A stretch of DNA of 64,000 nucleotides from Streptomyces sp. TLI_235. Lineage in GTDB: Bacteria > Actinomycetota > Actinomycetes > Streptomycetales > Streptomycetaceae. Positions within the stretch are counted from its first letter, which is position 1. The number at the start of each line of letters is the position of its first letter. The notes below the pieces were generated by a model that saw nothing but the letters and a program-made list of their open reading frames with translations, had not been told where the DNA came from and did not search any database. The stretch covers positions 1-64,000 of the forward strand of contig NSGV01000003.1 in NCBI GenBank assembly GCA_002300355.1, read 5' to 3'. Shown in pieces: positions 51,501 through 56,500 of this stretch. The position numbers and the translations under genes are program-made.

Positions 51501-53257
51501 CCCACCGCACTCACGTTCCCGTAGCCGAAGTCGCGGGCCGTATGGAACGACTCGACACTCTCCGTCGAACGCAGCGGTGCGCCGTCGGCAGCCGCCGGAC
51601 GGCCCGTCGCCGCATGTGACGTGTCGAACGCGTGGCCGGTCCGGGCTGCGTCGACGTGGGGCGCAACGTGCCCGGGCACGGGCGCCGAGGTGGTGGCCGA
51701 CGCGGCGGCGACCGTCTCCCCCGGGTGTCCCGCGGCGGACACCGAGTGCTCGGCCGCAGGGGTGAACAGCGACCACCGACCGCGCCCGCCACTGCTGCTC
51801 TCAGGTACGTACAACGCGCCGCCGGGGCCGGCCAGCACCCGGCCGTTCGGCGCCGACACTTCGACCCGCTCGCGCGCCACGAACTCCCGTAGTGCAGGCG
51901 CCTCCCCCTCCCCCAGCGGGGTTGCCAGAACCAGGCGCGTCGGAACGCCGTCCGGCCTGTTCGCCGCGCGGGCCGCCTCCCACGTCGTGATCAGCCGCTC
52001 CACAGTGCCACCCGGCGCCATGTCCGGGACACCGACCACCAGGCGCGGTCCTTCCGATGCCTGCGGCATGGCCCGCACGGCCTGGGCGAACGCCGACTCC
52101 CCCGGCCCTCCACCCCATCCTGCGGGCCGCACCCACCAGTTACCGCCTCCGGGGACCTCTGGAACCTCCACCCACTCCCCCGTGGGCAGCGCGAACCCGC
52201 TGCCCACGTCCTTCTGTGACCCGAAGGGGCGAAACCGGTCCGTCCCAGGCCCTTCCACCAGATGGGGCAGCAGATCGGCCAGCCCCGGGCGGCTGTGCCC
52301 GCCCGCCGTCTCGTGCGGGCCTCCCGGACCGTGCGGACCCGCGTGCGGTGCGTGCAGCACGCCCATGGCGGCGCCGTCGAAGGCATCGGCGACGTTTGCG
52401 TTCGTCCGCCCCTGGACGGTACTCATCCCGACGTTCGTGGCGAAGTTGGTCGACACCATGAGGGAGTACTGCTCAAGGCGGTCGGCTGCCGAAGACAGCA
52501 ACGTCGACGCCAGGCCGCGCTCGGCGGAGGAGGCAGCCGCAGGGACGACCGCCTTCGCCGAGTTCCCCAGCGCCTTGGCGGCGCCCTGAGCCGCTGCGCC
52601 CTTGGCCGCGGCCCAGCCGGTGCTCAGGCCCAGACCGACGGCTCCGGCCGCCCCTCCGGTCACTGCGGACCACATCAAGGAGTCCAGGTCGAAGTGGTCG
52701 ATGTCGCCGTTGAGCAGCTCGATTCCCTGGGCGGCGGCGTCCACCGCCGTCATGAACACCGCGCCGGAGAGCATGGCCCGCAGTGCTGCGAGCAGCCACC
52801 GGCCCACGGCTGACAGCATCTGCTGCGCCGCCGCTTCGAAGGCCGCGATCAGGCCCACCGATGCACCCGAGGTGAAGACTGCGGAGGCAATCGCCCAGGA
52901 GATCGATGCCACCAGCCACGCCGCGATCTCCAGTGCCTGGATCTTGGCCTTGACCACGTGCCCCCGCGCCTCGCGGATGCTCTCCGCCGTACGCAGCGCC
53001 GACTGGCGGCTCTGTTCCAGCCCGTTGTGTTCCAGGAGCTCACTGACGCCGCGGTCGTGGGCCTCTCTGGCGTCCCCCCGCCAGTCCGGTACGTGCAGGG
53101 AAAGCGCTGCCAGGGTGTTCTGCAGTTCGGCCGCGTCCCTGGCCAGTTGCTCATGGGTGTCGGCGAGCGACTGCATGCGGTCCTCGTCGGCGGCGGGCCA
53201 GACACCGACCAGATACTTCGAGACCGTCCGCGCCCAGGGCGGGATATCCAGCGACAC
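27527..53257 (-). CDS. Giant 8,576-aa WXG100-like T7SS effector with a single Cys
   Basis: This is one uninterrupted frame of 25.7 kb. GTG 53257 has GAGG 7 nt upstream. Residues 1-110 form a WXG100-like helical domain with WRG at 59-61, then hydrophobic segments (~110-210). Residues ~330-1,255 are repeated alpha/beta modules shared with the 2,773-residue neighbour. Residues ~1,300-5,300 are mainly beta-rich Gly/Ser modules, split by a Pro-rich linker (~3,087-3,320). Residues ~5,900-7,800 contain further alpha/beta modules, and ~7,870-8,410 helix-turn-helix-like repeats. The only Cys that I find is residue 4,899 (codon at 38561-38563). Giant streptomycete proteins of this sort are, as I recall, called 'lonely Cys domain' proteins. 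Export by an ESX system is inferred from the N-terminus and the operon. I cannot assign an enzymatic toxin domain. The 245-bp gap before it may contain its own promoter. Confidence 0.85.
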   Translation of the reverse strand: MSLDIPPWARTVSKYLVGVWPAADEDRMQSLADTHEQLARDAAELQNTLAALSLHVPDWRGDAREAHDRGVSELLEHNGLEQSRQSALRTAESIREARGHVVKAKIQALEIAAWLVASISWAIASAVFTSGASVGLIAAFEAAAQQMLSAVGRWLLAALRAMLSGAVFMTAVDAAAQGIELLNGDIDHFDLDSLMWSAVTGGAAGAVGLGLSTGWAAAKGAAAQGAAKALGNSAKAVVPAAASSAERGLASTLLSSAADRLEQYSLMVSTNFATNVGMSTVQGRTNANVADAFDGAAMGVLHAPHAGPHGPGGPHETAGGHSRPGLADLLPHLVEGPGTDRFRPFGSQKDVGSGFALPTGEWVEVPEVPGGGNWWVRPAGWGGGPGESAFAQAVRAMPQASEGPRLVVGVPDMAPGGTVERLITTWEAARAANRPDGVPTRLVLATPLGEGEAPALREFVARERVEVSAPNGRVLAGPGGALYVPESSSGGRGRWSLFTPAAEHSVSAAGHPGETVAAASATTSAPVPGHVAPHVDAARTGHAFDTSHAATGRPAAADGAPLRSTESVESFHTARDFGYGNVSAVGSTSSLHSPDSAGSRHLSSEALAPETSYPAGPPSAPTSHAAAGRPAAADGAPLRSTESVESFHTARDFGYGNVSAVGSTSSLHSPDSAGSRHLSSEALAPETSYPAGPPSAPGIGDTLTPAEQVRVVRGGATLDSPRWQQALEAVADPRTGLPPGLADTLRTAGVNALPTPSGILLHRLSDGAGLPVGPADPVELAHRALPAASLAAARALAPDAARLVVTAADPLGAAAVRTLVEGLPPEARESLRLVVPEGGARLATDLLSRAPHVREVVAANGPVTLAETGHAQARNHLVRDAENGEVHPVEGRWLRITHNNADRDATTTADTPAFIAEPAGVLYPSPGWDQVVTEALRYQDALPVEVERVPAGLVLEHPEATAVPGFDAARLLPDPQRLTVTVHGSPGDARVQARVETLVESLASVPGTRSVRLAWDQAARGEGGAFLQTLADRHGVELRAPQGRITVLGGGEQRVEGGQWLSFGPDRPPRGEGALFPPPAWQSSVDHAVRTLAQSRSGQVREIPSGIWLDAAAEDLASTLRPGMPSAAEVAALLPHRDGPAVVVTADPAHLETQRALHDVLGALAAGPDVPARVHLILSHPEAEALLSARPGDALFDQVAHRLQHLADTHRLHLSVAEGAWAPTIDGTLRPIPREGEPSGRALGPHHPSGAAEAPDPTWREFAPGTRTLEPARDITEIDEAPALRPDTPVHTDAADVPVLTVNDGTRDGDLTTPPPGHADRRTAPPADHDGASDNDSRPPSADRSSSRDDLSDRDMLRPPPLQGIYQERPASLRSEPVGEAGPVESMGTPPTYRVPEGFAHGGEFGNSGMIHNLDHVARTVEDLVAEALGGNVYRGDLPAAVRSALDGDRNWFGHEEWGRSLVHGGIEVQVPTGKGGPTYIVKASLSLDGRAEAVYRPTPTVEGLSPVHEERADPFDPPSNMESGLGHSRTRGVNASLPLKVAMGAGHPWLSASAGLVPSGGRTHAVGAVDVSVTQALRSSATGETVYFDVPHNTLTVTVRELGRSQDDAPGLSAPVDAVMGFAAGVAPRVLPDKADPAGTHSYGEEFGLTGEEPSEGWDAGALARINDAFWSGYTDPESIGGIEDLRSEVWRVLADSGKGIVLEPGSDTANRIKLFLSERSQMREFFQLAGAGHTSEPFPVGPKGQELYLTVRTHLLSAERLGPPDIDTRLWNEQRNYLLGVDWHSASDSAGLAIEGGVSAVIGDTAAPYGGNSGASGGASLAGGLNRGQSSTVIQGGSRWQNLVHDGPTVAFRLHMKHTAELLSDLPGVEGTVHADGTVHVRVPEASADRFEEAVRLAVQPLTRHNPVPAPDALAARVPVEIRRGKGVGPSYVQLSGAAAWKVGQQVFDLIDAGAGGLSPLGRADVRRQLASNFTSTGLTTHADQLFGGRGMRKEVRLPDGSTAHVHVEPVNRSAEPVRAGRHGDRQMNIVNSVLHGIEQNDSLGWSGGLNFNLSGGLGVPPLRVLGGNVAIGGSRSANRSLLTNDFIFAAPGGILFRGPTYWFEYGTDWKITVAHEPPPPADSATRLAKTAVVKAADAITDAWNALRRLPDVTNQAPEPTEATQSPHQERNFPARAVISEGMVEGGRVRHWIPEELLAPQGLDEQAAASAARAGDVTVYSGDGRQWRQGHEPIRLASDDLHLPPVAPPELADTLRQALRDTRALSERKIETLVDKVVDQRRVTGLFLHGLPTGISHPQTLRRPGILVDQVVTVRLTAELLASETIVPNTVRVGRLGVAEITPKVISTSGTSTSAQVSGGGSAGIQRNSDAPVVNRLQVSAGGGAAWNSGRSREYLERVTTGGLLIDAPADHERRFAHPAYSLEVESWAEGPRGQSRRVRDVYRIVVHDGVQYLHPVPERGPHSASRHVPPQVIPADRLPMFTVHKDLTLPGFGGDTPTGHNPLVAQANELLRLHVPSIRRAVGRSDGSPLQWVTDGSTAQPLDVLLSPSSLRGAIDSLLSDGITLRPLRPGATYYLQLHATRIGGYGHQEFAPGQVVGKYANRDNWWTTNRSSSRSRWLNAGFGPGHQPAHGGRLGGGNESVAGSGNRSRDRAFAHTERQSHHDLIRFEGAHLYLGSLELSLMLRRGAPVVPLLLDRLLGMMPSRILASYHRADDPPILAGRGLIAAEQVATPDAVLDTPGRPVPQPDTLPVTREDIHEGRVVVTDVDHLMAREFHQQFLRAVRGGQDRTVRFGGPALLIELGSTAEDAIRKAFSYSHLKGFLDRALDGHTYPLLFKDAPGGRLAGRLTFEARLVDPQVQRAVNVGHNRERNMRTQQKSSAGTSTSTTVTTSGGVSLQTGELQAPAGSPAGRSMPLVPSVGITRGRGTDAFATSQMLRGSGGTYVSRPDVEYWHVSTGVAYTVTLDLADRPGAGGNDRPDRVTLDTRLDNFAELMLDPEFARRLGLRLPDSTPEPPGPPQAETHATEDQIPVPIVREIRDTFDHTHIRTGRDTQPHAILKRPGHENTSPLDASGRQTVRQNRPKTEIERAINPSQAPDAAEPVAIAVARPGAPIADHAAVSPSDSGPAQRQHAPGTPPPEPHPTPATTTPRDPGPGPSADTPGPSRTDARDDHPSPAAHISTEQTSAGPDNGPETGGTHPSELPTTTEPVPPLPHGQAPMATETPTEPRAHTSQPEPATALPAAAPARTPANRAQDDLTAEISSNTQDPRHEPGEEASTAPPANPPAEDSLPDSSGDREAYERSAAGIKATIGPMRATVDEIVPADHTEARAHLHETINGLAEELVQAATQTDLDSINSRLGKAYIAVEAWRSVRLHRTSPLSAQPDRPSRILERPEWYEALLPQVNKTLSRLTLLPTRQHGQHSAEEPRRWTRVEARAELEQAVVRLASAYAGAAGQLATASGTGHITSADPLLAEASQMLPDRERHMLTWSTDRLRAARQHIEQLLTELDRQTTGTDLRPYDQPSPPKDWRPRLKYLPPEHLTGENPALGHDVPVSISPQTIAAIRDEVFKTLPKALRTDASRQEISDQTTPEVLLRHAPQLVGDHHLVQVADHAVRVRVKPGSWRQISDALEIRVAGRDTKSDFRSRTRGHGYFADVNLNVGYGLEAEAGSDPFQLNAVEAFKGFFTLVTGEHSETHNIKVQTSQGKTVKNSSYQSLLFAYDVTVHVEVEGPSKVSLIRSLRGGGEPSAVRHNTPPTVENAISVLSSREASRPADADAAAAQGARHVRDQAETIPAAAKFTVPDPVTGRHVPVPTPANSVVEAFAGSAQLRHAIERTAGGLAPVGSAARRRLDTATSVTALKNIVASATRGHGYDITFGDHAGRTPAAVNVTVRLTRPQVMIERDDATWMDIDDRITRVAEWALAHEDSIDIPPGLMLFALNFGVRSKDTLTPWLWFWPTLDAELAHTGASTATTDFGGIRYFGEPTTLTRFAVEAELSRSDRPQDPPEVVQIDGPLWLRTLRKDAEQWAVLPQSPKPDTGHVPELRLTGAVGLDFGRLHRLSELDGADAVLDRVEALLHEKFPGLLPSLGTGAERWNDSLTGHVLANKFAGTNRRQLSQALHPDTLRANHEQLLSTHGYTIPLSKAHAFGLGHEEIVVRIRARYAEVQSDGSIRDSRPEMSAWLPRSEMDVSRTEEQDSVLAAVTILGGWLGPQATYSISEVSRGPLEALEFRPMLHGRMVHTKGVAAGKATWALQGMALDGLAEFSGKMVLTATIESSPVSSVPEPSEGVPNAGSSEAPATADSAGHPGHTVIEVPEEHVVVTVPDDAEVDLGGGRPRGDDIAPLGRTAVEVPEEHVVVTVPDDAEVDLGVGRPRGDDITPPASGPGNGITPERQAPSEPERSGVHETAPVQAEYKLIVPANITSKKVLDPLTSAEVWVPYDVAGLGSEPLEWQRSEGAQLPPEVWVEASAGNLLDGIMARFHDLGFKHLSPHTRSVIETHLTVAVQAMPSLRQRPMTVWRGELKHQSALDSVTGHKVKGSVELHAVVDKIRTVAVPEGLGMYNDVGAVTLNEVGKEDTRGFYAGLRTRLPLAFGSAHKTGTGEGEADFNPWGLMLQPQTFYRKENTTGEFRSEGGSLGRSTLEFSAMAIGTATVRYVFKVRTWHETRLSYGHDRQERTGEVLASGRAVMTALQATDLGLMPAQLQVRRDLSEVYELPEDQIGSLQGESIKQAPDSGILVDAVEERIGERYGEPAAHAVTEKVSSVLGQWNTAAAMDLMLHGHEITVPVSGRAHLVLSRLGLDVPTFVPVNRTITVRLKADLSDPVYQGRVPWTRIGKRYGAEESTGEYSRRAARHGVDPVRLWYNHNQFGKTVNSWYQNANLTLYGQTTCKAALTTGYERSLGTTLELQGLTAAEFSRTVTWSATVTVETAPPAMADAATLGVLQLHDSFDIRPARTSVLVTRHDTHMLHRKGDPSPAVEPPPAPPGPAVEPPDGPSTDAQEPTHPAPPPRAPQPRVAATTTQPGWDPMLPEIERQALEPHAAFSSVRNGLNLGRLDTEVHGLLDLVQPLRFVGLDELEQRVYRLLLPQAAPYPATLGNLTDTAAYAAAVWRNFISDPPPGAGWFNPRLNLRRQAGAVINDQFLGGRFRQLTTSGVPVRVQMPGRFSTLTADLEILMDVARVQDGGYTVHEMMATAFSSTAQKAAMDTEALAGWYLGNWQMLGLQLPGHPYATEDMAGPMVGADYLQWTTGSAAAGSEHKHSGGVKTTGRDMALLHLDVVWKVALTPQNPNLWWNPTDWLNPYAYKPKAREYFEDVHRRVSVWVPAEYKQLFLDLPDALPTPDPAVPETRTGIGHHPSTPPPAKAEIDGKPVDEEYRQSAAEAAAIAYSQGLEAGGVRWKESLAHMVRALEEGGPTAPHLRTEAADLLRAAADTPSPHPARTPQDLAHHADRERLARLADELAAGAPAPRRLLVEALDITATMGPDHTAMPEHEPLTHIDHRLHQGGRDAARALAERFARPEAAHAPQPQQDTEPPTMADHSDRPTPPEPAPARPLTPAEQYAAALDPTGASRPPTGAATAPEPAAPPTAAGTRDTGAGIDIAPGQVVDVLRKLPEEVRTGLRTTVRQILDAHGQADSVGPRDDRFHQIAYMLHTHGRGTAEDLARHHFGAQRTPTAEPPASGPEAPAGEPADLPSPSPSSSAAGLTRIGAALAPSPLNPAADPVSTDPRSADPAAPSAPAVDVWQPVRDRLGTDTDLPALLDLARSVPSGRLARDDMDALNQLAHSVTGRHDPRAVATLFRQARELDPQRQMTAHDLVSTDIIVKAAARRLRSGDVSRVTAFDLWHIAGRIPDLPPDGEPGTVVLDAMARLHHRQDRELLIGTFDQPDLVTVRSRFEELPENRRDELLLQAAGLMSVPPVIEDEHAAGLHDGLHLRLAEALNADQDGRAARDLAARLGMARAVRGLGGSGQNTTPQVPATPEPAVAGPAPAPGPRPELRPDGPVPPPWALDMPPAVALNGAVLFLPEDHPLVEHFSYLAPDHDTLAVAFHVTDDGRPLIPFSNERWAMVDAAALVRGIRHAHAGDLPVTLVVGPLAGRPADHAAVRTLLQEIADLTGRRIEIPGNHPLGDPREILPADGVRSGAPTDRHVTAPLHTGNRPTARFADPLPPVASPDWNRRHVDRRTERLRLQTPRTSARPTRPLTHFAINTTPEPGVPFRRATGLLARVRPPHYPVVLSGTVEIRTPDGYTTVVARRDRVTVAVGVTPDGQFTRRTPHGPPVTLHASHLALEIISAMTSAKGPRPRVVQLVPTHPVAAEHHPALLAAARRLAAEAKLPILLPAAGITAAVHPQFREFALTGPDRPRWNEALAPDMPASGFATDTDGRLHQPGAVIRGPRGERLYPATDFEPLPVIRVTGPTGHLTIPLDLDIDGRPALRTVWGEKLAFSPTAFHSVVQEPTTGDLSRARFRVYDEAPGQEEGFRTWVRELARLRGRRVPFTLGDSLALEWADPLPEGFRTVGGGPDVPHTLEFPSGAIVLSARDTPDLLRLTRLVDRLRTMPADRPDGLFLARLRQAGPRDLRLSAYQAHPATAREIADWIRARGHKPGDTVQLFWKTIGKESDHRVDEQLLLEVAARLRSPLQVPDDSSYGQLPYGAAHDVTARDARSGGAGSWRFIAPPGSTPDAPSYATDFYGRLVLANDRPAYVLTAGGIALAPALVHPGMPVRPHPGFYDVAFLLGPDGIPLALLNNSAVRAADPAEVVDLMLNAARTAEAGITENSTWRHQIWDGRPVRLLVDTPRPGPAHEQFTAWTARLRTALEAAHPETVRLDPDGHRVGPEDPSAPPVGTYAPAPGARPALGGEGSPDTGLVWQDPTESDQEPQWEPIASPPDAPPAPYDGRLHYDQHPDAADDIVLFPGDGILVSAATVAAEGTLTDLDVIRRHGLDVGHHHDINPFSLTPPSGAGLLRLEVMITHDGDIAVLRRDGTPRTVDTTTLARLLSRADQPLWNGRDDIQILGRFQVTSSGAIVYEAGPLTPAAEARYHAQIDDLARQMKTDVHAVGRQAAPRSLTQSHQVASVAPGGSVVDWHRGVGRPGEPARFTTDAGGVLVPVASRPVDDLEQAGIWPGEIRTHRFDGGVSLRSQPLRAYGSAPRSETELLRSLAVDGEFLVVADGGRDHVDLTVPGRDLSLSAGPSALLRVLRWAGWNGEPIRLAVNHLAYLETPHDSDYGEQVPGARFGARLAAVAQTTVSAPAGSIDWAAVLQQDEQRHTDTAQTGATEDTLHRRLPLQERIARRDRWIDYDPVPVLPAADTPQTLAALDVERIAETLDRLPADQLDDLSRQARQIIEDQVRAPLALRHGHQHPAVRDIVARVTHALHNEDTRTSVLVAQHLLELHAADLATPYTALDVPDGTLPVTAVTRWLTAGGPVVATATPHAGPGQVSVRFPAGLAHDIPAREQFTVLTMDDPLDGPRTVQLIEADRLTVPSYEQTEWELTDLPLDTAYPTLLDEAAAAHPELPYGTERLRRYAADVLQSPVHPAVVPELLEARDLFRTLHRDAWPTPPARSDQAWQLPPLLQQELRDLADLTRLARTHATHNAWQRNTDPAAPEVLAGLARDLTGDRDLAPLLEIYRRARDLAPHSETTLAHLRDAAAQPATPGPHPDIAHVERRIGKLPGRIAEKLLERARPIVEGHLSAPLQPGPAADNTLLRVADALHRAGPTEAARLAAALADAHGRALTTPPSRPNPPSENDTPLPTPTPADYFLASGIIRRYGTLPMPGAKDSTAHTRRIGDLVLEAVTHTLLTRSEHQAHRLARTLTREHGYGPPRGGGGGARPPAGTAYPRPATHWTVLSNNRHVLRPHTISASARQLLRHTIREIWAGGEHRLHTTGRLALQRLINGGHIPAPGGRLVVRSDDVQAALGQLLDLNRLRGQKEATEDIRQRFLQLHRQGAPDARTRAVTEARAAGVISASVPGDAIAQRTAQRWVAADTSRAPAHEEPTPVAGPVPAPPAAYRDIPQAAVAPFPTAIAPAGQTFKETVPADDQHLAAEFLDWVDNTVPTLQPYPAPADYALPLPPGGAQQEYPARQPSHGITQRPAPRPVARIDTAAARRAVDQAIDLRTLEEPAVADLRHRYLRLRQAGVPHARSHAVVEARAAGVPLPPGDHINARTARQWAAEASDVGGAVPTWLLTPEYEAVLEEHVRHIAFTGQAFGHRDIGALALRSLRDQRRIPIEVSGDVLPPGVVKRWLWDETVNISLLTVGERQNLAQQVIDAAAHFGTDDLPALAWKAVHAARIHGDIAPTTSGWTISPRTMHAWLNERRLDVERLPEHERADLIRAVGQFAARHPQAHSQDALGSALVKLRKEGVLTSQPKGDLVETDRVHAWMQAGQQPDTARVLSATAPQFAQPAPDAAHIDSQPDPTIPTPLQRRWQEITAAISAGLLTPAQVDQARVPDPVYAVLHTNPGMDSTQTVEQWLGTAGPTFGLATPPDQAMFAHSIVLEFPAGAGYDMGILGGSGQADGALVVPLSDAYAVDTVLPDYPGPGTHWVFLLPAQPGQQ
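40097..40307 (-). repeat. 111-bp tandem repeat in the giant gene
   Basis: Units start at 40097 and 40208. The protein carries EVPEEHVVVTVPDDAEVDLG twice, each followed by GRPRGDDI. The two copies differ at a few bases. The repeat is in frame (37 codons) and lies in a linker. Confidence 0.8.
51171..51626 (-). repeat. 228-bp near-perfect tandem duplication in the giant gene
   Basis: Positions 51171-51395 and 51399-51623 are direct repeats differing at one base (51607). The period is 228 bp or 76 codons, so the frame is kept. It duplicates a Ser/Gly/Pro-rich linker segment (GRPAAADGAPLRSTESVES and following) at residues ~545-696. It is a very recent duplication. Confidence 0.9.
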
Positions 53258-53502
53258 CCCTTCACCTCGCCCGGACCGGCGAGGCCGGAAAACGGTCGAG
53301 AGAGGCGCCGGTTCGGGGGCACATCACCTCAGCTTCACCGCCTCATTTTTCCGGAAGTCACGATGCCGAATCCCTGGAATCCGCGGCCGAAGATCCGCAC
53401 CAGTGTCCGTATGGAAAGTGAAGGGTAGTCAAACGCCAGCCCTGGACGAAGAGCGTCCGGACCCAAGAATTCAGGACCGGAGACTCAGGTCGAGAGCCCG
53501 GA

Positions 53503-56500
53503 TCACGACCAGGTGTAGAAGCCGCCACCGCCGATCGAGGAGGATTCGGACTTGACGCTCTCGGTGTCGGAGCCACCACCGTGCTGCTGGTAGTTGTTCC
53601 ACGCACCGTAGGGGTCGACTTCTTCCTCCTCGCTCTCGTCGGGGGGCGGGGTGTCCCGCCGCTGCCGTTCCTCGTAGTTGGGGTTGGCGCGATATTCGGA
53701 GCTCTCACGGCCCGGGGCCTCCCACGCGCCGACGACGTGCCGGCGGTGAACACCACCGGGGAAGGCAACCTCGTCCTCGTGGCGGTAGGCGTGCCAGCCG
53801 CCCAGGGTGGCATTCACATCAACGCCTCCCGGCGCGTCGATCGCGTAGACGTGCCTCCTGCCCTCCCCGTCGAACTGCTCCGCGAACTCCCGGCGGCGCG
53901 TCGTGCTCACGTACATGCTGGTGCGACCGTGGCCGTAGCTGACATAGTCGTTGAGGCTGACGTTGGAGGAGGATCCGTCCTCGAAGGTGTGCTGGTTGTC
54001 TGCCTTGTCCGGCTGGAACCCGTACTCGAAGACGTTCTCGGGTTCTGCCGCGGCCGCGCGGTAGAGCGTCCGGTTGTCGGTCCGCCATCTGGGCCGTGGC
54101 TCGACCCGGCTGACGTCGGTGTTCGAGGCGGCCGCCGCCTCCGCGGGGTCGTCGCCGTTGTAGGTCCATGAGGTCGCTCCGTGCCAGGAGCCTCCCGGTA
54201 GCCCCGTCCGGCGCTGGATGCCCAGGTCGGTGGCGATGCCGTGGGCGGCGGCCCGGTCCGATCCGTCGCCGCTGCCGTACAGGGCCTCTGCGACGTGGAG
54301 CAGTTGCTGCCAGTGGGTGAGGCGCCGCTGGACCGCAGTCTCCTCGTGGCCGACGACGAGGTCGTGCTGAACAAGGGCGCTGGCCTGTGAGAGCAGGACC
54401 CGGAACTCCGCCTCAGTCATGCGGTCACGCAGTGGGCGGGCCATCTCCCGCTGCCACTGGACCTCCGCGGTGTCCTCGGCACCGTGGCGGGACGGGTTTC
54501 CGGTGAGACGGTCGGCGAGGTCCAAGGCGACCTGGTGACCATGCTGCTCCAAGGCGCTGGCAATGCGCAGGTGGAGGTTATGGCGCAGTGCCCGGGCACG
54601 GGCCGCGGGTTCGAGGTGTGCGTCGTCGGGGATCGCCGGTGTGTGGATAAGGGGGGCGGTGAGTTCGAGCAGGTCGGACCGACGATGTCCGGGGAGGGTG
54701 TCCAGATGCGCGCGGACTTCGGCGATCGGGGGTTGGCCGACTGTTCTGAGAAACAGGGCGCGGTGGCCCGGCAGGTGAGCGGCCATGGCGCCAAGGAGGG
54801 CCGAGACCGCCGGCTCGCCCGTGTCGGTCAGCCCTGGTTCGGGCAGCCGGTGGGTGGCGGGCAGGTCTGGCAGGGTGGCGGCGAGGACCTGCCACTCCAC
54901 GGGCGATCGACGACCCCAGCGGCCGACCATGTCGTCGGCGGTCTCGGTGAGCCGGTGGAAGTCCGCGAGCCGCTCGCGGGTCACCGCGATACCTGGGGCG
55001 GCTTGGCGCAACTCCTGGTAGACGTCCAGGAGGTCGCGCGGGTCGGGTCGGCCGAGGATCTCCTGTGCGAGGTCATGTAGCCGCTGTCTGGTGACGGTGG
55101 ATGTGTCGACGGCCGCGTCGACGAGGTGCTCCGGCGCGATGGCCAGCAGAGCGGCAGCCGCACGGACGGTGGCCAAGTCGGTCCCGGCAGGATTCAGGTG
55201 GCGGGCCAGTGCGACGGTGTCGAGCAGACCGCCGATCGTGCGATGGTGGCCGACGACCTGCTCACCGAGCCGCGCAACGTCCTCCAGGTCGATCTCGGCC
55301 GGACGTGGCGGCCTGACCCCGCCGATGCTCTCACCGACCAGGCGAGCCGTCTCCGCCACCGCGCCCAGAGTGGCCGCATCGGGGTGGAACCGGCCGAGTC
55401 GACCCGCCAGGTGGAGGGTGTCTAGGAGATCGCGGGCCGCACCGACCGCACCGGTCTCGTCCGACGTCACGGTGTTCAAGCGCCTGCCCAGCTCTGCCAG
55501 GCCCTCCGCGGTGATCCTCCCCTCGGATGTGGGAATGCCTTCGGCCCTGGCGAGGCCTGCGAGGTGCGCCAGGTCGCGGAGTCGTCCCACTGCCTTGTTC
55601 GCCGAGCTGGCCCGGGGGTCGCCGTGCACCTCGCGATACAGCTCCCGGGCCTCGATCAGATCACGCACGATGCCGGGCGCCGGAGGGCGGTCCAGGATTG
55701 TGCCGGCGTGCGCCCGGATGTCGGTCAGGGTGGCTGTCTCGTGCCCCAGGCCGGCGCGCACCTCGTCGGCCAGTCCGCCGAGTGCGAGATCGAGCAGGAC
55801 CGTGGGTCGCTCGGCCGGCGGCAGGATCTGTACGGCATCCAGCCATGCCGCCATCGCCGCTCGGTCGGAATCGGGCGGGGCGATGGTGCCCGATGCCAGC
55901 GTCTGGAAGCCCTCCAGATGGCCTGGGATCTCCGTCAGGACGTCCTCGAAGGCGTGCAGGGCCAGCAGCCGTCCCACGGCCGGCTGGGCCTCGGCGTCAT
56001 AGGCTTGTAGCTTCCGGTAGGCGTCGAAGAGGTCCCGGGCACTGACCGGGTCGGATCCCTGCACGCGCACAAGCCTGTCCGGGGTCAGAGGCTGATCCGG
56101 CATCAGGGAGCCGTCCACGGTGGGGCGGATCAGCCGGGCGAAGCGGTCGACCTCTCGTATCTCCGCTATCCCGCGGCCCGATGCGCCCAGCCCGTCGGCG
56201 AGTACCAGCGTGTCCAGCAGGCCCTCGACCCATTCCTGGGGCGCGCCTGCTGCGGTGTCCTGCCCTCCTCGCCCGGCGCGGATCTCGTGGGCGACGGCCG
56301 TGAGCTCGGCCGCCTGCACCGGCTCTTGCGGGTCAAGGCCGGCCGATCGACGTTCCTGGCGGACCATGTCTTCGGCGGCACGGGCCGCACGGAGCAGCGT
56401 GTCCGGCGTGTGCCTCTCCATGGCATCCAGTAGCCGTGTGAGCGCCTGGCCGCGGTCGGGAAGGTCCAGGATCCGCGCCGCATAGGCGGCCGCTCCTTCC

